From assembly GCA_024699595.1 (NCBI GenBank), contig JAILPG010000031.1:1-11768 (forward strand): a stretch of 11,768 nucleotides of DNA, in the 5' to 3' direction. The translations under genes were made by a program, and so were the position numbers. Shown here in pieces: positions 1 to 8,904 of this stretch. Within the stretch, counting starts at the first letter, position 1; each line of letters begins with the position of its first letter. The notes beneath the pieces are model-generated. The model did no database searches. It worked only from the letters and a program-made list of their open reading frames with translations, and was not told where the DNA came from. This DNA is from Lachnospiraceae bacterium (GTDB taxonomy: Bacteria; Bacillota_A; Clostridia; Lachnospirales; Lachnospiraceae).

Positions 1-1137
1 TCCTTTGACGGAACCTGCCTCTATGAACATCTCGATCCCAGACAGGGATATCATCCTCACTGGGGGACGCTTATATACAATTATGCGAGACCCCAGGTCA
101 AGAATTATCTCATAGCAAACGCCCTGTACTGGATCAAGGAGTACCATGCGGACGGTATCAGGATGGACGCCGTTGCGTCAATGCTTTACCTTGATTACGG
201 CAAAAACGACGGGGAATGGATACCAAACCTCTACGGCGGCAAGGAAAATCTGGACGCTGAGGAGTTTATCAAGCATTTAAACTCTATCCACAAAAAGCTT
301 GATGACGGTTCCTTGATGATAGCAGAGGAATCCACAGCCTGGCCAAATGTGACCGGAGACCTTGACGACTCCGGGCTTGGCTTTGATTATAAATGGAACA
401 TGGGCTGGATGAATGACCTGATAGAATATCTGAGATTTGACCCCTTCTTCAGGACGCATCATTACGGGGAACTGACCTTCAGCATGATCTATGCGTATTC
501 CGAAAGGTTCATCCTAAGCTTTTCCCATGATGAGGTGGTACACGGGAAGGGCTCGATGTTATCAAAGATGCCGGGCGATACCTGGTGCAAATTTGCAAAT
601 CTCAGGGCTGCCTACGGCTATATGCTGACTCATCCGGGCAAGCTCTTAAGCTTCATGGGTTCGGATATCGGAGAGTATGATGAGTGGAATGAGGAAAGAT
701 CGGTAGAGTGGGATCTGCTTAAATATGACGAGCACAGGCAGTTCAATGATTACATAAGGGATCTGCTGCATCTTTACAGGGAAAATCCTGCGCTCTACGA
801 AAGAGACAACGAGACCGACGGTTTCGAATGGATCAACAACATATCCGCAAACGAGAATATAATCGTATTTTTGAGGAAAGCTGAGAAGCAGACGCTGCTG
901 TGCGTGATGAATTTTTCAAATCTCGTGTTTGAAAAGCGAAAGATCGGAGTGCCATACCCGGGCAAATACAAGGAGATATTCAATTCGGACAGGGAAAAAT
1001 ACGGCGGAAAGAACAATATCAATCCCAGGGTCAAGTTTTCAAGGCTTTCGGAATGTGACGGCAGGGATGATTCGATCACAATAAAGGTTGCGCCTTTATC
1101 ACTGTCTGTCTTTCGCTATGACGGAGAGAAGGGTTAA
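1..1137 (+). CDS. glgB: 1,4-alpha-glucan branching enzyme, C-terminal part (5' end outside window)
   Basis: Forms alpha-1,6 branches in glycogen by cutting an alpha-1,4 glucan and transferring the piece; cytoplasmic GH13 enzyme. The frame is open from base 1 with no start codon needed before the Met at 163, so the gene continues upstream; 378 codons are visible. The catalytic (beta/alpha)8 barrel motifs are all present: DGIRMDAVASM with the expected nucleophile Asp at codon 166-168, AEESTAWP with the acid/base Glu at 325-327, and SHDEVVHGKGSM with the third catalytic Asp at 529-531. The last ~100 residues fit the C-terminal all-beta domain and end in LSLSVFRY-like sequence, so the 3' end is intact. 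One segment, FMGSDIGEYDEWN, is more divergent than the usual FMGNEF-type motif. The upstream neighbours are not visible, so I cannot say whether it belongs to a glg operon. No terminator follows it. Confidence 0.95.
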   Translation, partial: SFDGTCLYEHLDPRQGYHPHWGTLIYNYARPQVKNYLIANALYWIKEYHADGIRMDAVASMLYLDYGKNDGEWIPNLYGGKENLDAEEFIKHLNSIHKKLDDGSLMIAEESTAWPNVTGDLDDSGLGFDYKWNMGWMNDLIEYLRFDPFFRTHHYGELTFSMIYAYSERFILSFSHDEVVHGKGSMLSKMPGDTWCKFANLRAAYGYMLTHPGKLLSFMGSDIGEYDEWNEERSVEWDLLKYDEHRQFNDYIRDLLHLYRENPALYERDNETDGFEWINNISANENIIVFLRKAEKQTLLCVMNFSNLVFEKRKIGVPYPGKYKEIFNSDREKYGGKNNINPRVKFSRLSECDGRDDSITIKVAPLSLSVFRYDGEKG

Positions 1138-1140
1138 GCT

Positions 1141-1169
1141 TTGACCCCGGTATCAAAACGTGGTAAAAT
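1141..1169 (+). promoter_or_regulatory. Predicted sigma-A promoter for uppP
   Basis: TTGACC (-35, 1141-1146), a 17-base spacer and TAAAAT (-10, 1164-1169), with a TGG extended -10 element at 1161-1163. It starts three bases after the glgB stop codon. Transcription would begin near 1176, leaving a leader of about 18 bases that contains the uppP ribosome binding site AGGGAG (1181-1186). This is probably the main promoter for uppP and the closely packed genes behind it. It is a prediction from consensus match and position only. Confidence 0.75.
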
Positions 1170-1193
1170 AATGAAGTTTAAGGGAGTTTTATC

Positions 1194-2072
1194 ATGAGCG
1201 TTCTTCAGGCGATAGTAATGGGGATAGTCCAGGGACTTACCGAGTTCCTTCCGGTCTCCAGCTCAGGACATCTTGCCATATTTAAAAACATACTCGGTGT
1301 CGATACGGATTCAGGCATTCTGTTTGATGTCCTGCTTCATGTGGCGACACTTATCGCTGTATTTGCTGCATTTTACAGGGACGTGATAAGACTCATCGTC
1401 GAGTTTTTTGTGATAGTTAAGGACGGATGCATCAATCTCGGCAGGTTTTTTAAGAATCTTACGGCAAAGGACAAAGAGGATTATATCAATGTTGCATCGA
1501 ATTCCTACAAGAAATTCGTCCTTTTGCTGCTTGTATCGACGGCTGCGACCGCAGTTCTGGGCGTGCTGTTAAAGAAGGTTGTCGAGGGCGTTAACAGTAA
1601 CCTCTTAGTAACGGGAATATCTCTTATCGGTACTGGGGTTATACTGATCATTTCGGATTACATTAACGAGGGCGGAAAGAGACCGAAGGATGCAACTTAC
1701 ACGGACGCTCTCTTAGTCGGATCCGCTCAGGGAGTGGCCACTCTTCCGGGTCTTTCCCGGTCGGGCAGTACGATAGTGGCCTGCATGCTCTGCGGATTTG
1801 ACAAAAGATTTGCCATCAAATACTCATTCATTATGTCAATGCCCGCCATTTTGGGAGCACTGATACTTGAGATAGGCGATGTGGACACTTCGGTGATATC
1901 CGGATCCGAAGTGGGAGCGTACATAGTGGGAATGATCTTTGCCGGAATAATCGGATTTATTGCGGTAAAGCTGATGATAAAGATAGTGCTTAACAGGTAT
2001 TTCAAATATTTTGCCTTCTACTGTTTCTTAGTGGGAGCGATATCTGTGATAGCATTTCTGGTAATGCTTTAA
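1194..2072 (+). CDS. uppP: Undecaprenyl-diphosphatase (UppP/BacA family)
   Basis: Integral membrane phosphatase that turns undecaprenyl diphosphate into the monophosphate, recycling the lipid carrier for peptidoglycan and other wall polymers; high levels give bacitracin resistance. At 292 residues it is close to the family's usual 265-290. The N-terminus carries the first signature, QGLTEFLPVSSSGH (Q13 and E17 form the (E/Q)xxxE motif), and the second, PGLSRSGST (P185-T193, with R189), is also intact. The rest is mostly hydrophobic helices. A polar, lysine-rich loop around residues 75-105 is somewhat longer than in the E. coli protein. The start is fixed by AGGGAG at 1181-1186, seven bases before the ATG, and by the family's normal N-terminus. 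It is the first gene after a strong predicted promoter, and ftsK follows after 38 bases with no terminator between, so the two are probably co-transcribed. Confidence 0.96.
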   Translation: MSVLQAIVMGIVQGLTEFLPVSSSGHLAIFKNILGVDTDSGILFDVLLHVATLIAVFAAFYRDVIRLIVEFFVIVKDGCINLGRFFKNLTAKDKEDYINVASNSYKKFVLLLLVSTAATAVLGVLLKKVVEGVNSNLLVTGISLIGTGVILIISDYINEGGKRPKDATYTDALLVGSAQGVATLPGLSRSGSTIVACMLCGFDKRFAIKYSFIMSMPAILGALILEIGDVDTSVISGSEVGAYIVGMIFAGIIGFIAVKLMIKIVLNRYFKYFAFYCFLVGAISVIAFLVML

Positions 2073-2092
2073 GGGGGGCATTCAGGATTCAG

Positions 2093-2100
2093 AGGGAGGA
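2093..2100 (+). promoter_or_regulatory. Ribosome binding site for ftsK, facing two ATG codons
   Basis: AGGGAGGA lies 10 bases before the ftsK ATG at 2111 and only 3 bases before another ATG at 2104. The 2104 ATG is in a different frame and opens a 16-codon frame ending at 2154. Upstream of 2111 the ftsK frame meets a stop (TGA at 2105-2107), so ftsK cannot start earlier. Neither spacing is optimal; the short frame may be a decoy or may simply be chance. Confidence 0.6.
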
Positions 2101-2110
2101 TAAATGATCG

Positions 2111-4855
2111 ATGGCTGGCAGGGGGTCAGGATCTACACGGAAAAAAGGCACTAATCAGAAAAAAGCACGGGGCGGCGGACTCTTTGATGAGATAATGATG
2201 CTTTTGGTGCTTACTGTTTCAGTGCTTTTATTATTGAGTACATTCAGGCTGCTTGGAAAGTTCGGAAATGCAGTCGGCGGGGTCATGTTCGGGATGTTCG
2301 GACTTGCATCCTATGCGGTTCCGTTTGCCATATATTTTTCCTATCTGCTGCATAGTTCACACAGGGGCAGCCCTGTGACAAACATGCGCCTCTATTCGAT
2401 CTGTCTGGCGCTCCTTACGGTATGTGGTCTCATCCATATGTTCCTTATGCAGGACACTGACTTAAAGACGGTTGAGTATTATGCGCTCTGCAGCGAGGAA
2501 AGAAGGGGAGGAGGGCTGTTTGGTGCAGCCATAGCGATCTTTCTTTCAAAGACCATAGGCAATATAGGAACGTATATAGTCCTGTTCATACTTTTAGTGA
2601 TCTTTTTAGTAGTAATCACGGAGAAATCCCTGATAGGAGGCATCAAAAGAGGCTCGAGATCCCTTTATGACAGACATGTGGAAACGGCAAAGATCCACAG
2701 GGAGTACAGGGAGAGCCTTGAGGAGGAGTATAAAAAAGACAGGGAGCTAAGAAACAGGGAAAGAGAAGAGCGCGACAGAGAGAGACTTGAAAAGATCAGG
2801 GAGCGCGAAGAGGAGAGGACCGAGAGAAAGCGCGAGCAATATATAAAGCGCGAAGAGCGTTTTAGGGCAAAGCAGGAGGAAAATGTGGCCCGTGAAGCCG
2901 CCATGGCGGAAAAGAGAAAGAAGCGCTCAGAGATGAAGGTCAGGGGTGTCATGCTCGATACAAAGCTTGTCGATGACAATGCTATCAGAGACGACCTCCA
3001 TGAGATAAAATACGATCTTACAGAAGAGGATTATAAGGCTTTAAACTTAAAAAGCGATCATCTGATAAGCATAGATACAAAAAACAGCCCAGAAAAAACG
3101 GAAAGAGTATCCGATATACCGGCTTTCCCGGATGATGACCCTGTCATAAAGGGAAATATAATTGACGATGACGCAGACGACGAGATCATCCTGCCTCCGG
3201 TGAAGCCTGTTCAGGTAAACAGAACTGAAGCAGACAGACCTGCAGTAACCGGGACTTCGGCCGGAAAAACCGCTGCAGAAAGGCCTTCTGCAAAGGCCGT
3301 AAGCAGAACGGATAAGGGCACACAGGGGTCAGCTGTGATAAACATGAAGGGGAACCCGAAAGATCCGTATGCATCTTACAGGATACCTCCAAAGGATCTG
3401 CTGGACCTGCCTAAAGCAGGCTCAGGCGGCGATTCTATGTCATCGCTTAAGAATACTGCGGCAAGACTTAAAGAGACCCTTAAGACCTTCGGAGTAAACG
3501 TGTCGATGACAGAGATTAGTCAGGGCCCCACCGTCACGAGATTTGAGATGGTTCCGGAAACAGGGGTAAAGGTCAGCAAGATCCTAAGCCTTTCGGATGA
3601 TATCAAGCTTAATATGGCGGCCATGGATGTGAGGATCGAGGCTCCGATCCCCGGAAAATCCGCGATCGGAATAGAGATACCGAATAAGGAACCTGTACCG
3701 GTCCATTTCAGGGAACTGATCGAGGATGACAACTTTGCGGATGCACAGTCAAAGATCACCTTTGCGGTCGGCAAGGATATAGAGGGAAAGGTGGTAGTAT
3801 GCGACATTGCAAAGATGCCCCACCTTCTAATAGCGGGAGCTACGGGATCGGGTAAATCCGTATGTATCAACACACTTATCATGAGTATCCTGTATAAGGC
3901 AAGACCCGACGAGGTCAAGCTTATCATGATAGACCCCAAGGTGGTGGAGCTGAGTGTTTACAATAATATACCCCATCTGATGATACCTGTCGTGACCGAT
4001 CCGAGAAAGGCGGCGGCAGCGCTTCAGTGGGGCGTTGCGGAGATGACCGACCGATACAACAAATTCGCAGAATACGGCGTAAGGGATATGAAGGGCTACA
4101 ACAAGAGAGTCGAGAGGGACTTTAAGGATGTACCCGAAGATGAACGCCCGAAAAAAATGCCCCAGATAGTCATTATCGTAGACGAGCTTGCGGACCTTAT
4201 GATGGTAGCATCCAAAGAGGTCGAGGCTTCGATATGCCGTATAGCACAGCTTGCAAGAGCGGCAGGCATTCATCTTGTGATAGCGACCCAGCGTCCTTCC
4301 GTGGATGTCATAACGGGACTCATCAAAGCAAACATGCCGAGCCGTATAGCCTTCAGCGTATCATCGGGCGTGGATTCAAGGACCATACTTGACATGACCG
4401 GCGCCGAAAAGCTTTTGGGAAAGGGCGACATGCTGTTTTACCCTCAGGGCTATTCAAAGCCTGCAAGACTTCAGGGAGCCTTTGTCACGGACGATGAGGT
4501 ATCAAGGGTCGTTGAATATCTGATGAACCAGGGTGTGGCTGAATATGATGACAGTGTTCTCTCAAGCCTTAATAACGAACCGTCACAGGGCTTAAACGGT
4601 GCAGGTGCGATGTCCGGACTTGACGAGAACGGACGTGATGAACTGTTTGAGAAGGCGGCAAGGATCATAATAGAGAAGGACAAGGCGTCTATCGGAATGC
4701 TGCAGAGAATGTTCAAGATAGGCTTTAACAGGGCGGCAAGGATCATGGATCAGTTAGCGGAAGCCGGTGTCGTCGGAGACGAACAGGGCACCAAGCCCAG
4801 AGAGATATTGATGAGCAGTGAACAGTTTGACCAGTATGTGGAGGAAAGTATCTGA
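2111..4855 (+). CDS. ftsK: DNA translocase FtsK/SpoIIIE
   Basis: Septum-anchored ATPase that pumps chromosomal DNA through the closing division (or sporulation) septum. At 914 residues it is longer than B. subtilis SpoIIIE (about 790). Four or five hydrophobic membrane segments lie at roughly 28-48, 56-81, 93-113 and 133-170. An extremely Arg/Glu/Lys-rich stretch (about 188-280) and an acidic, Pro/Ala/Ser/Thr-rich linker (to about 440) follow. The FtsK alpha domain covers about 448-538. The RecA-like motor has Walker A GATGSGKS (576-583), Walker [12 protein letters not shown] (D691, E692) and the [13 protein letters not shown] segment. A C-terminal winged-helix gamma domain (about 843-905) should read KOPS/SRS-type polar DNA motifs. 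Nothing catalytic is missing. It follows uppP by 38 bases, and its stop codon overlaps the fhs start. FtsK versus SpoIIIE cannot be decided from sequence alone; sporulation genes are not visible here. Confidence 0.96.
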   Translation: MAGRGSGSTRKKGTNQKKARGGGLFDEIMMLLVLTVSVLLLLSTFRLLGKFGNAVGGVMFGMFGLASYAVPFAIYFSYLLHSSHRGSPVTNMRLYSICLALLTVCGLIHMFLMQDTDLKTVEYYALCSEERRGGGLFGAAIAIFLSKTIGNIGTYIVLFILLVIFLVVITEKSLIGGIKRGSRSLYDRHVETAKIHREYRESLEEEYKKDRELRNREREERDRERLEKIREREEERTERKREQYIKREERFRAKQEENVAREAAMAEKRKKRSEMKVRGVMLDTKLVDDNAIRDDLHEIKYDLTEEDYKALNLKSDHLISIDTKNSPEKTERVSDIPAFPDDDPVIKGNIIDDDADDEIILPPVKPVQVNRTEADRPAVTGTSAGKTAAERPSAKAVSRTDKGTQGSAVINMKGNPKDPYASYRIPPKDLLDLPKAGSGGDSMSSLKNTAARLKETLKTFGVNVSMTEISQGPTVTRFEMVPETGVKVSKILSLSDDIKLNMAAMDVRIEAPIPGKSAIGIEIPNKEPVPVHFRELIEDDNFADAQSKITFAVGKDIEGKVVVCDIAKMPHLLIAGATGSGKSVCINTLIMSILYKARPDEVKLIMIDPKVVELSVYNNIPHLMIPVVTDPRKAAAALQWGVAEMTDRYNKFAEYGVRDMKGYNKRVERDFKDVPEDERPKKMPQIVIIVDELADLMMVASKEVEASICRIAQLARAAGIHLVIATQRPSVDVITGLIKANMPSRIAFSVSSGVDSRTILDMTGAEKLLGKGDMLFYPQGYSKPARLQGAFVTDDEVSRVVEYLMNQGVAEYDDSVLSSLNNEPSQGLNGAGAMSGLDENGRDELFEKAARIIIEKDKASIGMLQRMFKIGFNRAARIMDQLAEAGVVGDEQGTKPREILMSSEQFDQYVEESI

Positions 4856-6525
4856 TGAAGACCGATATCGAGATCGCAAGAGAAGCAATACTGAAACCTA
4901 TAAGTGAGATATGCAGGGATCTGTCGATCGATGAAAACGATTATGATCCTTACGGGAGGTATAAGGCCAAGCTGTCCGAGGATTATCTGAATAAGATAAA
5001 AGACAGAGAGGACGGAAAGCTTATACTCGTAACTGCGATAAATCCCACTCCCGCAGGTGAGGGAAAGACGACGGTAAGCATAGGCCTTGCGCAGGCTCTG
5101 TGCGGTCTTAAAAAAAAGGCAATGCTTGCTCTCAGGGAGCCGTCTCTTGGCCCGTGCTTTGGTATCAAGGGAGGAGCTGCCGGTGGCGGTTATTCACAGG
5201 TGGTTCCGATGGATGAGATAAACCTTCATTTTACGGGTGATTTTCATGCCGTAACCGCAGCCAATAATCTGCTTGCTGCACTTATAGACAATCATATCCA
5301 TCAGGGAAACGAAAAGCGGATCGATACAAGGAGCATAGTATGGAAACGCTGCGTAGACATGAATGACAGGGCGCTTCGAAACATAGTCGTGGGTCTTGGA
5401 AACAAGAGTGACGGCTTTGTGAGGGAGGATCATTTTGTCATTTCCGTTGCATCCGAGGTCATGGCTATACTCTGTCTTGCAAATGATATCCCCGATCTTA
5501 AGAGGAGACTTGAAAAGATAATAGTTGCCTATGATATGGACGGAAATCCGGTCACGGCAAAGGATATAAAGGCAGCCGGTTCTATGGCTGTGCTGTTAAA
5601 GGATGCGATAAGACCCAATATGGTACAGACGCTTGAGCATACGCCTGCGCTTGTTCACGGCGGGCCTTTTGCAAATATCGCACATGGCTGCAATTCGGTG
5701 AGAGCCACGAAGGCAGCACTTAAGCTTGCCGATTATGTCGTTACCGAGGCAGGCTTCGGCGCGGATCTCGGAGCCGAGAAATTCTTTGACATTAAATGCA
5801 GACTGTCGGGACTTAAGCCCGATGCCGCTGTGATCGTCGCAACCGTACGCGCTCTTAAGTATAACGGAGGAGTAAGCAGAGATGCGCTTTCTTCAGAGAA
5901 CATGGATGCTCTTAAGAAAGGTATTGTAAATCTTGAAAAACATATCGAAAACATCGGACAGTTTGGCGTCCCCGTAGTTGTTGCATTAAACGTATTTGAC
6001 AGCGATACACAGAATGAGCTTTCGTATGTGGAGCAGTTTGTAAGGGAAAGAGGCTGCGAATTTGCTGCCGCAAGAGTATGGGAAAAAGGCGGAAAAGGCG
6101 GAGAAGAGCTTGCAGAAAAGGTGCTTTATACTCTTGAGAATAAAAAGCCTTCATTCCGCTTCCTCTATGATGTGAATGATACGATAGAAGAAAAGATAGA
6201 TACGATCGCAAAGAAGATCTACGGTGCAGGAAGGGTAAGCTATTCAAAGGAAGCAAAGAGCCATATGGCAGAGCTTGAAAAGCTCGGACTTGATAAGCTC
6301 CCCATCTGTGTAGCAAAGACGCAGTATTCCCTGTCCGATGATCCGAAGCTTCTTGGAAGACCAAAAGATTTTGAAATGAATGTAAGGGATATGTATGTAT
6401 CGGCGGGTGCAGGTTTTATAGTGGTGCTTACGGGTTCGATACTTACGATGCCCGGACTTCCGAAGCATCCTGCGGCATATGATATCGATCTTACGGATGA
6501 CGGAAAGATAGTGGGGCTGTTCTAA
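4855..6525 (+). CDS. fhs: Formate--tetrahydrofolate ligase
   Basis: Makes 10-formyl-THF from formate, THF and ATP (EC 6.3.4.3); cytoplasmic. It feeds purine and fMet-tRNA synthesis and, in acetogens, the methyl branch of the Wood-Ljungdahl pathway. The 556 residues match the family's full length. Signature segments are intact: the ATP-binding loop TPAGEGKTT (65-73), [20 protein letters not shown] from R94, and [14 protein letters not shown] (268-281). The start is set by GGAGGAA (4840-4846), eight bases upstream inside the end of ftsK. Its ATG shares one base with the ftsK stop (TGATG), which suggests translational coupling to ftsK. folD, the next enzyme of the pathway, follows within 60 bases. 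No CO dehydrogenase or methylene-THF reductase gene is in view, so acetogenesis cannot be claimed. Confidence 0.98.
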   Translation: MKTDIEIAREAILKPISEICRDLSIDENDYDPYGRYKAKLSEDYLNKIKDREDGKLILVTAINPTPAGEGKTTVSIGLAQALCGLKKKAMLALREPSLGPCFGIKGGAAGGGYSQVVPMDEINLHFTGDFHAVTAANNLLAALIDNHIHQGNEKRIDTRSIVWKRCVDMNDRALRNIVVGLGNKSDGFVREDHFVISVASEVMAILCLANDIPDLKRRLEKIIVAYDMDGNPVTAKDIKAAGSMAVLLKDAIRPNMVQTLEHTPALVHGGPFANIAHGCNSVRATKAALKLADYVVTEAGFGADLGAEKFFDIKCRLSGLKPDAAVIVATVRALKYNGGVSRDALSSENMDALKKGIVNLEKHIENIGQFGVPVVVALNVFDSDTQNELSYVEQFVRERGCEFAAARVWEKGGKGGEELAEKVLYTLENKKPSFRFLYDVNDTIEEKIDTIAKKIYGAGRVSYSKEAKSHMAELEKLGLDKLPICVAKTQYSLSDDPKLLGRPKDFEMNVRDMYVSAGAGFIVVLTGSILTMPGLPKHPAAYDIDLTDDGKIVGLF

Positions 6526-6584
6526 GGAAAGACTGATAATATATGTCTATAAAAGAACGTTTCCATAATGAAAGGGAAAAAGAG

Positions 6585-7418
6585 ATGGCAGTTATAATTG
6601 ACGGAAAAGCAGTATCTATAGCGATAAAGGATGAGCTTAAGAGCCTGGTGGAAGAGAAGGCAAAGGAAGGAAAAAAGGCCTGTCTCTGCGTCATCCAGGT
6701 CGGAGATGATCCCGCATCCAGCGTATACGTAAACAACAAGAAAAAAGCATGTGAATATATCGGGATAGAGTCAAGATCTTACGAGCTTTCCGCAGACACA
6801 ACGGAGGAGAAGCTTTTATCCATTATAGATGATCTGAACAATGATAAAAGCGTAACCGGAATACTCGTACAGCTCCCGCTGCCTGCACAGATCGATGCTG
6901 ACAGGGTTATAAGGCGGATAGATCCGAAAAAAGACGTTGACGGTTTTCATCCGATGAATGTCGGAGCGCTCAGTATAGGAGAGGACTGTTTTGTTTCCTG
7001 TACTCCTCAGGGCATAATCGAGCTGCTTAAAAGATATGATATAGAGATCGAAGGAAAGCAGTGCGTGGTGATCGGCAGGAGCAACATTGTCGGAAAGCCC
7101 ATGGCGATGCTTCTGCTTAAGGAAAACGGAACAGTCACCGTATGCCATTCGCGGACAAAGGACTTAAAAGAAGTATGTAAGAGGGCAGACATTTTAGTTG
7201 CGGCAGTCGGGAAACCCAAAATGATAGATCACGAATACATTAAGGAAGGCGCGGTCGTTATCGATGTGGGGATACACAGGATGGAGGATAAAAAGCTCTG
7301 CGGAGATGTGGATTATGATGATGTATTTGATCACTGCAGCGCGATCACTCCGGTACCCGGAGGTGTCGGCCCGATGACGATAGCCATGTTAATGAAGAAC
7401 TGCTGTAAGGGCCTTTGA
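6585..7418 (+). CDS. folD: Bifunctional methylene-THF dehydrogenase / methenyl-THF cyclohydrolase
   Basis: Interconverts 10-formyl-THF, 5,10-methenyl-THF and 5,10-methylene-THF, usually with NADP(H); cytoplasmic, directly downstream of Fhs in the pathway. Visible motifs are the substrate and catalytic segment SVYVNNKKKACEY (Y48, catalytic Lys K52), QLPLP, KDVDGFHPMN, the Rossmann segment GRSNIVGKPMA and C-terminal TPVPGGVGPMT. I chose the ATG at 6585 (277 residues) because homologues begin MAxIIDGK-like and AAAGGG (6571-6576) sits eight bases upstream. An in-frame ATG at 6543 would add 14 residues; it has a more distant AAGGA (6524-6528), so it remains possible. The gap after fhs is 17 or 59 bases depending on start, with no terminator, so fhs and folD are very probably one transcript. 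Confidence 0.97.
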   Translation: MAVIIDGKAVSIAIKDELKSLVEEKAKEGKKACLCVIQVGDDPASSVYVNNKKKACEYIGIESRSYELSADTTEEKLLSIIDDLNNDKSVTGILVQLPLPAQIDADRVIRRIDPKKDVDGFHPMNVGALSIGEDCFVSCTPQGIIELLKRYDIEIEGKQCVVIGRSNIVGKPMAMLLLKENGTVTVCHSRTKDLKEVCKRADILVAAVGKPKMIDHEYIKEGAVVIDVGIHRMEDKKLCGDVDYDDVFDHCSAITPVPGGVGPMTIAMLMKNCCKGL

Positions 7419-7420
7419 CG

Positions 7421-7440
7421 GATCTAAGGCCGTTTAGATC
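7421..7440. repeat. Perfect 7-bp inverted repeat (hairpin) between folD and the next gene
   Basis: GATCTAA (7421-7427), a 6-base loop and TTAGATC (7434-7440) form a perfect short stem two bases after the folD stop. No T-run follows, so it does not look like an intrinsic terminator. The downstream gene's Shine-Dalgarno-like CGGAGAA (7442-7448) begins one base after the stem. It could be a processing or stability element, or could influence initiation on the next gene; chance is not excluded. Confidence 0.45.
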
Positions 7441-7459
7441 ACGGAGAATCATATAGTAA

Positions 7460-8866
7460 ATGAAGTGTCCCAAGTGTAATGCCGAGATCCAGGAAGGATA
7501 TTTATACTGTCAGGAATGCGGCGAAGAGATACGTATGGTGCCCGACTATGAGGTGGAGCTTGATGCCATCATAGATGAGGGCGTCAGCGATGTTGCAAAG
7601 ATCGTAGCCGACGGAGATAAAGAGGAAACCGGGAAGAATCCCGAGAGCCAGGTCACGTCAGAGGGCAGGGATAAGGAAGAGAAAAAAAAGAATAAGGAAA
7701 CGAGATTCAAGATCGCGGTGATATCAGCATCAAGTATTCTGGTGATATCGCTTCTTTTGTATGCGATCATACGCTTCAACCAGTATTTCAGCTATGAATA
7801 CCAGTATCAGAATGCTCTCGAATACTACAATATCGGCAATTACGCCGATTCGATAAAGACCGCAAAACATGCACTCGAGCTTAAAAAGGGCGACAGAAAC
7901 GTAAGCCTCTTAATGGCGGACAACTATTATGCGCTTTCGAAATATGACGAATCCAATGCCATCTTATATAATCTGCTAAACGCAAACAACGAGGACAGCG
8001 AGGTATATGACAGGATACTTGAAAACTGTCTTGCTACCGGTGATTATTCGGCGATCCCGGAACTTATCAGGATAAGTCCCACCGAAGGCATCAGGAACAA
8101 ATTTGCTGCGTATATGGCCTCGCCTCCGGAGTTTTCGGACCCTTCGGGCGAATATGAGGATGATCTTGAGATCTGGCTTACTGCCGGCACTACAGGGACC
8201 ATATACTATACCACGGACGGAAGCGAGCCTGATGAAAACTCGACCGTATACAGGGAACCCGTAAAGCTGTCGGAGGGTGAGTGGATCATAAAAGCCCTGT
8301 TTATAAACGATTACGGGATAAGGAGTGATACGGTCACCAACACGTACACGATAGATTACGGTTTTGTTACGGTCCCGAAGCTGTGGCTGCAGAGCGGAAG
8401 CTATGTGATACCTGAAACCGTGGGAGTAGATTATCCTGAAGAATATACCGTCTATTATACCGATGACGGGGAGGATCCCACGGAAGAGTCAAAGGTTTAT
8501 GAGCGGCCGCTTCTCATGCCGATGGGAAAGTCGGAATTCCGTTTTGTATGCATGGATGACAGGGGCAGAAAATCCGACGTTATAGTTGCCACCTATACAG
8601 TGGCAATGAACTGCATAATCGATCAGGAAACCGCGGTAAATGCGATCAAGTTCCAGTTAATGAGCAGGGGAGAAGATGTTCTGAGCAGGACCTACAAAGT
8701 CAAGGAAGCCCTGGGTTATCAGAACAGCAGCTTCTATGTGATCCATGAGTATTCTTCGGGTGGCTCAGATACGGGAAGGCTGTTTGCGGTGGATACGATG
8801 ACGGGGTCACTCTTCTCTATGAAATACAACGAAGAAAAAGCTGAGTATGTACTTACAAATATATGA
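7460..8866 (+). CDS. Membrane protein with zinc ribbon, TPR-like region and two chitobiase-C-terminal-like repeats; function unknown
   Basis: I do not recognise a named gene. The 468 residues read, in order: an N-terminal zinc ribbon with CxxC pairs C3/C6 and C17/C20; an acidic then very Lys/Glu-rich linker (about 30-82); one membrane helix (about 85-104); TPR-like helices (about 115-205) with the pattern ALEYYNIGNYADSIKTAKHA; and two beta-rich repeats (about 223-298 and 306-380) that share TIYYTTDGSEP / TVYYTDDGEDP, typical of the CHB_HEX_C-type domain. The last ~85 residues are an unassigned domain with a weak PepSY-like look near AVDTMTGSLFSM. The Lys-rich stretch before the helix predicts a cytoplasmic zinc ribbon and an external C-terminal part. 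The start is the only ATG before the zinc ribbon; stops (TAG, TAA) lie just upstream, and CGGAGAA is about 11 bases away, a weak spacing. It lies between folD and nfnA, and no neighbour explains its role. A wall- or surface-linked structural or sensory role is a guess. Confidence 0.9.
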   Translation: MKCPKCNAEIQEGYLYCQECGEEIRMVPDYEVELDAIIDEGVSDVAKIVADGDKEETGKNPESQVTSEGRDKEEKKKNKETRFKIAVISASSILVISLLLYAIIRFNQYFSYEYQYQNALEYYNIGNYADSIKTAKHALELKKGDRNVSLLMADNYYALSKYDESNAILYNLLNANNEDSEVYDRILENCLATGDYSAIPELIRISPTEGIRNKFAAYMASPPEFSDPSGEYEDDLEIWLTAGTTGTIYYTTDGSEPDENSTVYREPVKLSEGEWIIKALFINDYGIRSDTVTNTYTIDYGFVTVPKLWLQSGSYVIPETVGVDYPEEYTVYYTDDGEDPTEESKVYERPLLMPMGKSEFRFVCMDDRGRKSDVIVATYTVAMNCIIDQETAVNAIKFQLMSRGEDVLSRTYKVKEALGYQNSSFYVIHEYSSGGSDTGRLFAVDTMTGSLFSMKYNEEKAEYVLTNI

Positions 8867-8875
8867 TCGCCGGTA

Positions 8876-8904
8876 TTGATTTTTGAGGCTTCAGATATTA
8901 TGAT
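8876..8904 (+). promoter_or_regulatory. Predicted sigma-A promoter for nfnAB
   Basis: TTGATT (-35, 8876-8881), a 17-base spacer and TATGAT (-10, 8899-8904). Initiation would fall near 8911, giving a leader of about 48 bases before the nfnA ATG at 8959. The near-palindrome TTTTGGTCAAAA (8906-8917) sits over the predicted start site and might be an operator, though it matches no operator I can name. The promoter suggests nfnAB can be expressed separately from the genes upstream, although no terminator separates them. Confidence 0.68.

Noticed and set aside
3827..4273. 148-codon minus-strand frame opposite the FtsK motor
   Set aside because: Antisense to the most conserved part of FtsK, no domain seen, no credible start signal.
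7421..7448. Hairpin after folD as an intrinsic terminator
   Set aside because: The stem is only 7 bp and is followed by ACGGAGAATC rather than a T-run.
7452..7457. TATAGT as a -10 element for the unnamed membrane protein gene
   Set aside because: It ends two bases before the ATG, so transcription would start inside the gene, and there is no -35 match at the right distance.
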